In this document: positions 1 through 6,380 of the stretch, one piece after another
Layout of the letters: each line of letters starts with the position of its first letter
How positions within the stretch are numbered: the stretch's first letter is position 1
NCBI GenBank assembly: GCA_021780275.1
Contig: JAJXZC010000476.1
Span: 1-10,201, forward strand
Length of the DNA: 10,201 nt
From: Pseudomonadota bacterium
GTDB taxonomy: Bacteria > Pseudomonadota > Alphaproteobacteria > Parvibaculales > Parvibaculaceae
Reading direction: 5' to 3'
Program-made: the position numbers and the translations under genes
The notes under the pieces: model-generated
Databases searched by the model: none
Told to the model about the DNA's origin: nothing
What the model saw: the letters and a program-made list of their open reading frames with translations, nothing else

Positions 1-1174
1 GGTTCTCGGCTATCTCTCCGACCGCTTTCCGAGCCGCTGGGGCAGACGGCGCCACTGGCTCGTCATTGCGGTGCCGATCCTGATGGTGTCGAGCTGGTTC
101 ATCTTCGTGCCGACGGCGCCGGTCTCAGCGAACTATCTGCTCGGCGGCCTGTTTGGCCTCTATCTCGGCTTCACCATGATGCTGCTCGCGCATATGTCGT
201 GGGGCGCGGAACTTGATGACGATTATCACGAGCGCTCCCGCATTCAGGGCTGGCGCGAGGGGCTTGCCGTGCTCGGCGTGCCGCTCGTGCTGATGCTGCC
301 GGCGGTGATCGAGAAAGTGGGCGGCGAACATGTCGAGACTGCGCGTGTCGCAGTCATGGGCTGGTACATCATCATCGCCCTGCCATTGACGGTCTTCTTC
401 GCGGTCCGCTTCATGGGAGAGCGCAAGCAGCGTCCGCAGGCACATCTGCCGATCACCGAGGCGTTCAAGGTACTCGCCACCAACCGCGCGCTGCGTATCC
501 TCGTTATCGCGGATCTCGCCAGCGGCTTTTCCGCTTCGGCGCTGGGCGCCATGTTCATCTACGAGGCGACCTATGTCTGGCAGGTGGGCACCTATGCGAG
601 CCTGCTTCTGCTGCTCTATTTCTTCGCGGGTGTGGCCTTCATTCCGCTCGTCCTGAAGATCAGCTACCGGCTCGGCAAGCACCGCACGATGATCGGTGCG
701 TCGCTTTTCAACGTCTTTTTCGTGCCCACGCTCTTCCTCATTCCGCCGGGCAACATCGTCGTCGCTTCGGTCGTGTTGCTTTTCCTCGGCATGAATGTCG
801 GCATTCCGAACGTTCTCTATCGTTCGATCATGGCCGACGTCGGCGACTTCGACGAAGTACAGACCGGCCAGCGCCGCACTGGGCTTTTCTATGCCCTGCT
901 GACGCTGACGGCGAAGGTGGGTAGCGCAGTGGCGATCGGCGTCACCTATTGGGCGCTGGCCTTCATCGGCTTTCAGCCGGGGCAGGAGAATACGCCTGAG
1001 GTGCTGAGTCACCTCAACATGCTCTACGTCGCCGTGCCGTTCCTCTGCAATCTCTTCGTCGCCTATATGATGTGGGGTTTCCCCATCGGGCTGAAGGAAC
1101 AGCAGGAGCTGCGCAAGATCCTCGACGAGCGCGTCATCGAGGAAGTCGAGTCGATCGAGACGATCGTTCGCTGA
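1..1174 (+). CDS. GPH-family (MFS_2/MelB-like) sugar:cation symporter, 5'-truncated
   Basis: This is an inner-membrane secondary transporter of the glycoside-pentoside-hexuronide:cation symporter family, which imports sugars or related solutes with H+ or Na+. The frame is open from base 2, upstream of the first possible start (GTG at 71). It begins GYLSDRFPSRWGRRRHW, the cytoplasmic loop 2-3 signature of GPH/MFS_2 proteins, so the gene starts outside the window and roughly the first 60-70 residues are missing. About ten hydrophobic segments follow. The late motif around ADVGDFDEVQTGQRRTGLFY matches the conserved GPH loop (AD..D....TG.R..G). The C-terminus is a short charged tail. The gene ends 15 nt before the stop of the convergent amidohydrolase gene. 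Substrate cannot be told from sequence. Family is confident; specificity is unknown. Confidence 0.92.
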   Translation, partial: VLGYLSDRFPSRWGRRRHWLVIAVPILMVSSWFIFVPTAPVSANYLLGGLFGLYLGFTMMLLAHMSWGAELDDDYHERSRIQGWREGLAVLGVPLVLMLPAVIEKVGGEHVETARVAVMGWYIIIALPLTVFFAVRFMGERKQRPQAHLPITEAFKVLATNRALRILVIADLASGFSASALGAMFIYEATYVWQVGTYASLLLLLYFFAGVAFIPLVLKISYRLGKHRTMIGASLFNVFFVPTLFLIPPGNIVVASVVLLFLGMNVGIPNVLYRSIMADVGDFDEVQTGQRRTGLFYALLTLTAKVGSAVAIGVTYWALAFIGFQPGQENTPEVLSHLNMLYVAVPFLCNLFVAYMMWGFPIGLKEQQELRKILDERVIEEVESIETIVR

Positions 1175-1181
1175 ACGAGGC

Positions 1182-1203
1182 GCGGCGCCCTAATGGGCGC
1201 CGC
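1182..1203. terminator. Perfect hairpin between convergent genes, possible bidirectional terminator
   Basis: GCGGCGCCC, loop TAAT, then GGGCGCCGC form a perfect 9-bp GC-only stem. It starts 8 nt after the transporter stop codon and contains the TAG stop and last codons of the opposing amidohydrolase gene. No U-tract follows on either strand, so it is not a classical intrinsic terminator. It could still pause polymerase or protect the 3' ends of both convergent transcripts. Confidence 0.55.
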
Positions 1204-2452
1204 AGCCGCAACCGCCGATTTCGGCTACGCCCTTCGGATCGTAGGCGGCGGCGATGGAGCGGGCGGAGGCTTCAGCCGTTGCCGCGAATTCCCTGGCGGC
1301 CTTGGCGCGCAAGCTCTCATCGCTGAGATAGTCGATGGCTGTCATGGCCAGGGCCTTCGCACCGTCGATGCAGGCCTTGTCTCCAAGATCGGAGCGGGCC
1401 CAACGCGCGAATTCCGGATTGTGGATGACGACGTTGGGCGGCGCGCAGGAGATCATCGGATGGATCGACGGCACGCGATGGCTGACATTGCCCATGTCCG
1501 TGCTGCCCGCGGTGCCGGAGGGCAGCTTTTCGATCGGGAAGAAGTCGCGTCCCAGCGCGCGCATATTGCCTTCATAGCTGCGGGCGAGCGGCATGTTGGT
1601 CTTGAGGTCGAGATAATCCGCCTGCGCCCATTTGATTTCGGAGGTGCAGCCGGTGGCGAGCGCGCCCGCCTCGAAGCAGAGCTGCACGCGCTTCTTCAGC
1701 AGGGCGAGTTCCTCGGCATTGGCCGCGCGGACATAGAAGAAACCTTCCGTCTCGTCCGGCACGATATTGGGCGCCACGCCGCCCTTCGTGATGATGCCGT
1801 GAATGCGCTCGGTGTGCTTGATGTGCTGGCGAAGCTGGGCGATCGCCTGATAGGCGGTGACGAGCGCGTCGAGCGCATTGAGCCCCGCATGTGGCATTGC
1901 CGAAGCGTGAGCCGCAAGGCCGCGATAGGTGACGACAACTTCCGAGATGGCGATGCAGGGCATGGTAATGAGGTCGATGCCCGCGGGATGCACCATCATG
2001 GCGGAGTCGACGCCGTCGAACGCGCCTTGCTGCGCCATAAGCTCCTTGCCGCCGCCGCGCTCCTCGGCAGGCGTGCCGAGATAGCGGATCTGGCCGGGGA
2101 GCCCGTGGCCGAGCTGCGCCAGGGCGAGGGCCGCGCCGAGGCCCGTGGTCGCGATGATGTTATGGCCGCAGGAATGGCCGATGCCGGGCAGCGCGTCATA
2201 TTCCGACAGGATTGCCACTTCCGGCGTGCCCTTGGGGCCGAAGCTGGTCGCATAGGCGGTGGGCAGGCCAAAAGCGCTGCGCGTGACCGGCAGGCCGGCG
2301 CGTTCAAGGTGTCCCGCCAGCAGCGACGACGCCTCGACCTCGTGAAAGGCGAGTTCAGGGTTCGCGTGGATCGTGTGGCTCACCTCGATGAGCGTCGGCG
2401 CCATGGCGTCGATCGCATCGCAGACCCGGCGTTTCAGTGCTGATGCAGTCAT
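1190..2452 (-). CDS. M20-family metal-dependent amidohydrolase (AbgB/PM20D2-like)
   Basis: A 420-residue cytosolic zinc- or manganese-type amidohydrolase that probably cleaves an N-acyl or peptide amide bond. Family members hydrolyse p-aminobenzoyl-glutamate, N-acyl amino acids or dipeptides; the substrate here is unknown. Visible M20 elements: HANPELAFHE near residue 29; SEYDALPGIGHSCGHN (83-98) with metal ligands Cys95 and His97; GTPAEE (126-131) with the catalytic/metal glutamates; MMVHP with His155; an inserted dimerisation domain around 175-275 containing the HASAMPHAGLNALDA motif; and GSTDMGNVSHRVPSIHP (316-332) with a late His ligand candidate, His331. Length is normal for the family. 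The start is set by an SD sequence GGAGGA 4 nt upstream of the ATG. Odd: the protein ends GGCGCGAH, a Cys/His-bearing tail that could bind metal. It is divergent from the alpha/beta hydrolase. Confidence 0.94.
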   Translation of the reverse strand: MTASALKRRVCDAIDAMAPTLIEVSHTIHANPELAFHEVEASSLLAGHLERAGLPVTRSAFGLPTAYATSFGPKGTPEVAILSEYDALPGIGHSCGHNIIATTGLGAALALAQLGHGLPGQIRYLGTPAEERGGGKELMAQQGAFDGVDSAMMVHPAGIDLITMPCIAISEVVVTYRGLAAHASAMPHAGLNALDALVTAYQAIAQLRQHIKHTERIHGIITKGGVAPNIVPDETEGFFYVRAANAEELALLKKRVQLCFEAGALATGCTSEIKWAQADYLDLKTNMPLARSYEGNMRALGRDFFPIEKLPSGTAGSTDMGNVSHRVPSIHPMISCAPPNVVIHNPEFARWARSDLGDKACIDGAKALAMTAIDYLSDESLRAKAAREFAATAEASARSIAAAYDPKGVAEIGGCGCGAH

Positions 2453-2473
2453 GAGATCCTCCGCGTTTTGGAA

Positions 2474-2503
2474 ATCCTAGCCCCTTCGTCACCCGAATGT
2501 CAC
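2474..2503 (-). promoter_or_regulatory. Possible sigma70 promoter for the amidohydrolase gene
   Basis: On the minus strand, GTGACA (2503-2498; 5/6 match to TTGACA), an 18-nt spacer and TAGGAT (2479-2474; 4/6 match to TATAAT) would start transcription near 2467. That gives a very short leader carrying the GGAGGA SD. This is a by-eye match only. Confidence 0.35.
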
Positions 2504-2577
2504 CGATACAATCCGCCAGCCGGGCTTTCGCCCCGACGAAAATGCTATGCTGCCCGAAGTCGCCTGGAGGTTGGCCC

Positions 2578-3324
2578 ATGCAGTATTTCGAGTCCGATGG
2601 ATTGAAGCTCGCCTATCGCGTCGAAGGGGAGGGCGCGCCCATTCTTCTGGTGCATGGCTTTGCCTCGACGCATCAGGTGAACTGGATCGCGACGAGCTGG
2701 ACGCGGACGCTGGTCGAGGCGGGCAGGCGCGTCATCATGGCCGATGGACGCGGACATGGCGCGAGCGACAAGCCGCATGACGTCGAGGACTATGCGTTGG
2801 AGGCGATGGCGGGCGATGTCGTCGCGCTGCTCGACCATCTGGGCGAGCCGGGTGTCGACCTGATGGGATATTCCATGGGCGGCATGGTTTCGCTGGTCGC
2901 GGCGGCGGTGTATCCCGAACGCTTCGACCGTGTGATTGCCGCGGGTGTCGGCGAACGCCTTCTCGACAGGGGCAAGGACGCGAGTGCGGTTGTCGATGCA
3001 TTACTGACCGATGACCCTGCGTCCGTCACCAGCCCTGCCGCAAAACTCTTCCGGACTTTCGCAGACCAAAACCATCAGGACCGTGCCGCGCTAGCCGCCT
3101 GTTTCGAGGCGGTCCGAGCCGATTTTCCGGCAGACCTCCTCCCGCGAATCACGCGGCCGGTGCTGATCGTCGCGGGCGAAACGGACGATCAGGCAGGCCC
3201 TGCCGCGGCGCTCGCTGCGTGCATACCCGGCGCCAGCGCCTATACCGTGCCGCGGCGTGATCACATGAAGACAGTGGGCGATCGCGCCTACAAGGATGCG
3301 GTGCTGAAGTTTCTGGGCGAGTGA
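2578..3324 (+). CDS. Alpha/beta-fold hydrolase
   Basis: A 248-residue cytosolic alpha/beta hydrolase (Abhydrolase_1 type), probably an esterase, lactonase or related enzyme. The oxyanion-hole region VHGFAS is at 25-30. The strand-4 segment ADGRGHGASDKP is at 55-66. The nucleophile elbow GYSMGG (97-102) gives catalytic Ser99. The acid is probably Asp203 or Asp204 in AGETDDQAG, and the base is His229 in RRDHMKTVGD. The complete triad suggests an active enzyme. I chose the ATG at 2578 because GGAGGT lies 6 nt upstream and the family N-terminus (MQYFESDGLKLAY) begins there. An in-frame ATG at 2497 would add 27 residues unlike the family. No lid domain large enough to indicate substrate is evident. 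A hairpin at 3353-3372 follows the stop. It is divergent from the amidohydrolase, with no clear functional link. Confidence 0.94.
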   Translation: MQYFESDGLKLAYRVEGEGAPILLVHGFASTHQVNWIATSWTRTLVEAGRRVIMADGRGHGASDKPHDVEDYALEAMAGDVVALLDHLGEPGVDLMGYSMGGMVSLVAAAVYPERFDRVIAAGVGERLLDRGKDASAVVDALLTDDPASVTSPAAKLFRTFADQNHQDRAALAACFEAVRADFPADLLPRITRPVLIVAGETDDQAGPAAALAACIPGASAYTVPRRDHMKTVGDRAYKDAVLKFLGE

Positions 3325-3352
3325 ATTCGAATTCAGATCGGCGGCAGGTTCT

Positions 3353-3372
3353 GTGCGCGCTTGAGTGCGCAC
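3353..3372. terminator. Hairpin after the alpha/beta hydrolase gene, possible terminator
   Basis: GTGCGCG, loop CTTGAG and TGCGCAC form a 7-bp stem (one G.U pair) 29 nt after the hydrolase stop and 9 nt before the FNR-type box. It lacks a U-tract, so efficient intrinsic termination is uncertain. It may insulate the hydrolase transcript from the downstream promoter. Confidence 0.4.
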
Positions 3373-3381
3373 CATCGCGAA

Positions 3382-3395
3382 TTGATGTGTATCAA
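3382..3395. promoter_or_regulatory. FNR/FixK-type operator, perfect consensus
   Basis: TTGATGTGTATCAA matches the FNR/Anr/FixK consensus TTGAT-N4-ATCAA at all ten fixed positions. The palindrome extends one more base on each side (A at 3381, T at 3396). Its centre (3388.5) lies about 30 nt upstream of the -10-like GATAAT at 3416-3421. This fits class II activation, where the site replaces the -35 element. It is the only exact match I see in the window, and it lies in an intergenic region before the outer-membrane protein gene. Confidence 0.85.
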
Positions 3396-3415
3396 TGCGG
3401 AACAGGCGACTTTCT

Positions 3416-3421
3416 GATAAT
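3416..3421 (+). promoter_or_regulatory. -10 element of the FNR-type promoter for the outer-membrane protein gene
   Basis: GATAAT differs from TATAAT at one base and begins 20 nt after the FNR box. The predicted transcription start is about 3428-3430, placing the box centre at roughly -40 to -41.5, the usual class II position. No good -35 is needed or seen. Confidence 0.6.
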
Positions 3422-3427
3422 TAAAGA

Positions 3428-3644
3428 ATTCGAAAACGCTCATCTGCTATCTCAAGTGTAATCTCGCCTACCAAACAAAAGAATCAAAAACAATCAAGTT
3501 TGATTTTTAGCGGCATGACGTCGGGGAAACCGACGCTGGCGGGAGATCTTTTTGCGATTTCGACGGCCGAACAAGGTGTTCGACCGAGTTTGTGTGAGGT
3601 GGTCGGCCGCCGCGAATGCGGGCGATCCTTGTTCCGGGGGCAAA
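3428..3644 (+). promoter_or_regulatory. Long, potentially structured 5' leader of the outer-membrane protein gene
   Basis: If transcription starts near 3428, the leader is about 215 nt. It holds an AATCAA-GT-TTGATT palindrome followed by a T-run (3492-3508) and a perfect hairpin CGTCGG-GGAAA-CCGACG (3519-3535). A second hairpin is CGAACA-AGG-TGTTCG (3568-3582). A long-range pairing CGGCCGA (3564-3570) with TCGGCCG (3603-3609) would compete with that second hairpin. No known riboswitch class is recognised. A regulatory role is inference. Confidence 0.35.
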
Positions 3645-6152
3645 ATGAAAAGGGCAGCCAAGCTTCAACGCTATCTGATGGGGTCATGCGCAGTCGCGCT
3701 GGTTCAGGGCATCATCCATCAGAGCGCGATGGCCGAGGACTTCGTCAAGGCGCCGGCCGAAGAGCCGTCGACGATCGAAGCTCCCGTCGCGCAGCAGATA
3801 CAGAATTTCATTAATTTCGGGCCTGTGAAGTTTAATGCTGGCGCCTCGCTCACAGAACGCTATTCCGACAACATCTTCGCGACGCGCAACAACAAGGTTG
3901 GCGATACGACCACGATCTTCAGTCCGAACGTCACTGCGTCCGTCGATGCGGGGCAGAACGAGCTGAATTTCAACGTCGGCTCCGATATCGGCCGCTATAA
4001 CCGCTTCGTCAGCGAGAACTACAATGACTACAACATCGGCACTAGCGGGAAGTACCGCTTCAGCCCGTCAACTTCGCTCATCGGCGGCGCGGAGTATGCG
4101 TGGACGCATGAAGGCCGTGAGTCTCCCGATGCTGTAAACGGCGTTGAGCCGACAACCTACCGGCAGGGCACTTATTGGGTCGGTGTCGTAAACCGTTCCG
4201 GCCCGATCACGGCGAGGGTCGGTGGCACGATAAATACCTTTAACTTCGATGACGTCGCGGGTTCGGGCGGTACGATCAACAATCGCGACCGTGATCGCAA
4301 GCAGGTGGAAGTCGGTACCCGTGTCGGCTACCAGATGAATGCGACCTGGGAACCCTTCGTTCAGGCTTATCTGGATCGGCGCGACTATGACTCGCCCGTC
4401 GACGATTTCGGTTATAGGCGCGACTCCAAGGGCTACCGGGTCGCCGTGGGTGTCCGGGGCAATGCAGGACCGGCTCTCCAGGGCGAAGTCTATGCGGGCT
4501 ACATTCGCCAGGACTATTCTGACGGTGCGTTGCGTGACGTTTCCGTACCGGATATGGGCATGCGGCTCAGCTGGCAGCCGGCGAGCGGCACGAGGGTCAG
4601 ATCCTTCATTGACCGCACGGTGGAAGAAACGACGCTGCCCGGTGCATCGAGCTATCTGAGCACCGTCATGGGCGTCAGCGCAGATCACGCTCTGCGTAGT
4701 GACCTACTTGCGGATGCCCATCTTTATTATACTGAAAACGATTACAAAGGCGGCAACCGCACGGATCACCTCACCGACTCCGGGATGGGCCTGAAATATT
4801 TTTTCGCGCCCAATCTCTTTGTTGGAACGGACTACTCGTTCATCGAGCGTCTCTCGACGTCCGCCACCGGTGGCTTCACCGAGAACCGGATCATGATCCG
4901 GTTCGGCGCCCAGCTTTCACCGGCCTACAAGGGTGATCCATCTTCCGCCGCGCCTGCAACGGCGGATCGTGGGCCGGGCGGTTTCTACACTGGTGTCCAG
5001 GCAGGTAATGGTACCCTGGCGACCGCGCTCGAGGGCGACCGCGGTTCGGGCAGCCTGACGGCCGATTTTGGCGACAATGGCTGGCAGGGAGGCGCTTTCC
5101 TCGGTTATGGCGTCATGCTGAAGCGCATCTATCTGGGCGTTGAGTTTGACGGCGAGAATGGCGCGCAGACATGGTCGCATGATGGCGATGGTGGAACGCG
5201 CAATTATTCGGTGCGCAAGCGCGACAGCTATGAAGCGGCTGTTCGTCTCGGCTACGAACTTGAAAACCAGGCGCTGCTTTACGGCCGTTTTGGAATAGTG
5301 ACTACACGCTTCGAAACACCCTACCTGCACAGCGGAACGCTGGTGAAGGTCGATGAACGGGATCGCGGCGTACGTTATGGCGCAGGCACGGATTTCCCGC
5401 TTGCTGGCAACTTCTTCGGTCGCATGGAGTACACCTACACCTCATATGGCGACTACAACGTCGACCCGGTCGGCGGCGGGATGGACAATTTCGCCAATGC
5501 CGAGAACCTTCTGCGGTTCGGTGTCGGCTTCCGCTTCAATCGCGGGCCAGATGAGAAGAAGGTTCCGGCGGTCGACTATAACGGCTTTTACATCGGTCTT
5601 CAGGGTGGGCATGGCGCGCTCATCACAGACAATGCAGGCCTTCGAACGCCGCCACAGACGCTGTCGGTCCGCCGCGCCGGATTTGGTACGGGCGCAGGCA
5701 TCTTCGGTGGTTACGGTCACGCTTTCGGGGCCTTCTACGCAGGCGCCGAAATCGAAGCCGAGCTTGCGAGCGAGGGTTGGAACATCAAGCGCGATCCGAC
5801 GGGCCGCATTTACTCGGTTGAGAAGAATTACAGTTACGGCGCGTCGCTCCGTGGCGGTTACATCGTGGCCCGGAACACCCTGATCTACGGACGCGCAGGT
5901 CTCGTCGAGACATGCTTCAGCACCGACTATGCGACCACAGGCAGCGCCGCCTCCAGCGATCAGACGAAGGTCGGAATCCGGGTTGGCGGCGGTGTCGAGA
6001 TGCCGATCGGAAAATCGTTGCAAATGCGTCTCGATTATACGTGGACGGACTATGGTAGCTACAATTTGAAGTATTCGAATGGCCCTACGGGTACCGACTC
6101 CTTCAAAAACACGGAAAATCTTTTCCGCGTGGGCGTGGCTTACAAATTCTAG
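3645..6152 (+). CDS. Exported multi-barrel outer-membrane protein (BBP2-like barrel plus two small barrels)
   Basis: An 835-residue protein predicted to sit in the outer membrane. The signal peptide spans residues 1-30 (KR start, hydrophobic core, AMA before ED). A Pro/Glu-rich linker (31-58) follows. Residues about 59-428 look like a BBP2-type porin barrel: alternating aromatic strands starting near GASLTERYSDNIF and ending RIMIRFGAQL. After a short linker come two homologous repeats of about 190 residues (445-632 and 644-835). Both open with a GFY-G-Q-G pattern, have YGR-G and YT-T-YG-YN motifs, and end ENLLRFGVGFRF or ENLFRVGVAYKF; each resembles an eight-stranded OMP_b-brl/Opa-type barrel. 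The final residue is Phe, as usual for BAM-recognised proteins. The ATG at 3645 was chosen for the signal peptide, with a G-rich SD-like stretch 4 nt upstream. An in-frame TTG at 3552 would bury the signal. Function is unknown; an FNR-type promoter lies upstream. Confidence 0.88.
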   Translation: MKRAAKLQRYLMGSCAVALVQGIIHQSAMAEDFVKAPAEEPSTIEAPVAQQIQNFINFGPVKFNAGASLTERYSDNIFATRNNKVGDTTTIFSPNVTASVDAGQNELNFNVGSDIGRYNRFVSENYNDYNIGTSGKYRFSPSTSLIGGAEYAWTHEGRESPDAVNGVEPTTYRQGTYWVGVVNRSGPITARVGGTINTFNFDDVAGSGGTINNRDRDRKQVEVGTRVGYQMNATWEPFVQAYLDRRDYDSPVDDFGYRRDSKGYRVAVGVRGNAGPALQGEVYAGYIRQDYSDGALRDVSVPDMGMRLSWQPASGTRVRSFIDRTVEETTLPGASSYLSTVMGVSADHALRSDLLADAHLYYTENDYKGGNRTDHLTDSGMGLKYFFAPNLFVGTDYSFIERLSTSATGGFTENRIMIRFGAQLSPAYKGDPSSAAPATADRGPGGFYTGVQAGNGTLATALEGDRGSGSLTADFGDNGWQGGAFLGYGVMLKRIYLGVEFDGENGAQTWSHDGDGGTRNYSVRKRDSYEAAVRLGYELENQALLYGRFGIVTTRFETPYLHSGTLVKVDERDRGVRYGAGTDFPLAGNFFGRMEYTYTSYGDYNVDPVGGGMDNFANAENLLRFGVGFRFNRGPDEKKVPAVDYNGFYIGLQGGHGALITDNAGLRTPPQTLSVRRAGFGTGAGIFGGYGHAFGAFYAGAEIEAELASEGWNIKRDPTGRIYSVEKNYSYGASLRGGYIVARNTLIYGRAGLVETCFSTDYATTGSAASSDQTKVGIRVGGGVEMPIGKSLQMRLDYTWTDYGSYNLKYSNGPTGTDSFKNTENLFRVGVAYKF

Positions 6153-6175
6153 TTCATTAAGTCCGGCCCTGCCTT

Positions 6176-6194
6176 TGATTGAAAAATTCAATCA
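6176..6194. repeat. Perfect dyad after the outer-membrane protein gene
   Basis: TGATTGAA, AAA, TTCAATCA form a perfect 8-bp inverted repeat 23 nt after the stop codon. A few extra G.U/C-G pairs are possible outward. There is no U-tract. It could be a weak transcript 3' end or a protein-binding site. Its TTGA/TCAA half-sites have the wrong spacing for an FNR box. Confidence 0.45.
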
Positions 6195-6227
6195 GGGTGG
6201 GGCTGTCGACATAAAACGAACAAGTGT

Positions 6228-6241
6228 TTGATGTAAGTCAA
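6228..6241. promoter_or_regulatory. FNR/FixK-type operator, one mismatch
   Basis: TTGATGTAAGTCAA matches TTGAT-N4-ATCAA at 9 of 10 fixed positions (G for A at 6237). It lies 20-24 nt upstream of A/T-rich -10 candidates TACATA (6262-6267) and TATAAA (6266-6271). This is the same layout as the perfect box before the neighbouring outer-membrane protein gene, so both genes are probably under one regulator. Confidence 0.75.
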
Positions 6242-6261
6242 TTACTCATCTTTGAATATCG

Positions 6262-6271
6262 TACATATAAA
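6262..6271 (+). promoter_or_regulatory. -10 region of the FNR-type promoter for the secreted-protein gene
   Basis: Overlapping -10 candidates TACATA and TATAAA sit in an A/T-rich block. Transcription would start at about 6274-6278, placing the FNR-box centre near -40 to -43. The leader to the start codon would be roughly 105 nt. It includes a hairpin with arms AGATGC (6308-6313) and GCATCT (6338-6343), capped by GTTG/CAAC. Confidence 0.5.
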
Positions 6272-6380
6272 TATAAGTCGGTTCGGTCGAAGGATGCCGA
6301 TCGATTTAGATGCAGAGAGTGTTGGGGCGGAGGCAACGCATCTTCCGCTATGACGTCATGTCACTGTGTAAAAGGTTAAC

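Noticed and set aside
1193..2443. Long + strand open frame opposite the amidohydrolase
   Set aside because: It is an antisense shadow in GC-rich DNA. The minus strand encodes a complete M20 enzyme with motifs and an SD, while the + product is Arg/Gly/Ala-rich with no recognisable domain.
2497..2577. Upstream ATG extending the alpha/beta hydrolase by 27 residues
   Set aside because: The ATG at 2578 has an excellent GGAGGT SD, and the family N-terminus starts there. The extension overlaps promoter-like sequence.
3552..3644. In-frame N-terminal extension of the outer-membrane protein from a TTG
   Set aside because: It would add 31 basic residues before a well-formed signal peptide that starts at the ATG at 3645, and no SD supports it.
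6176..6194. Dyad considered as another FNR box
   Set aside because: TTGA and TCAA here are separated by 5 nt rather than 6, and the outer half-sites are too far apart, so it does not fit the TTGAT-N4-ATCAA geometry.
6350..6359. ATGACGTCAT palindrome, partly shared with ATGACGTC at 3515-3522 in the other leader
   Set aside because: An 8-base match between two leaders is too short to separate from chance, and no known bacterial operator of this type fits.
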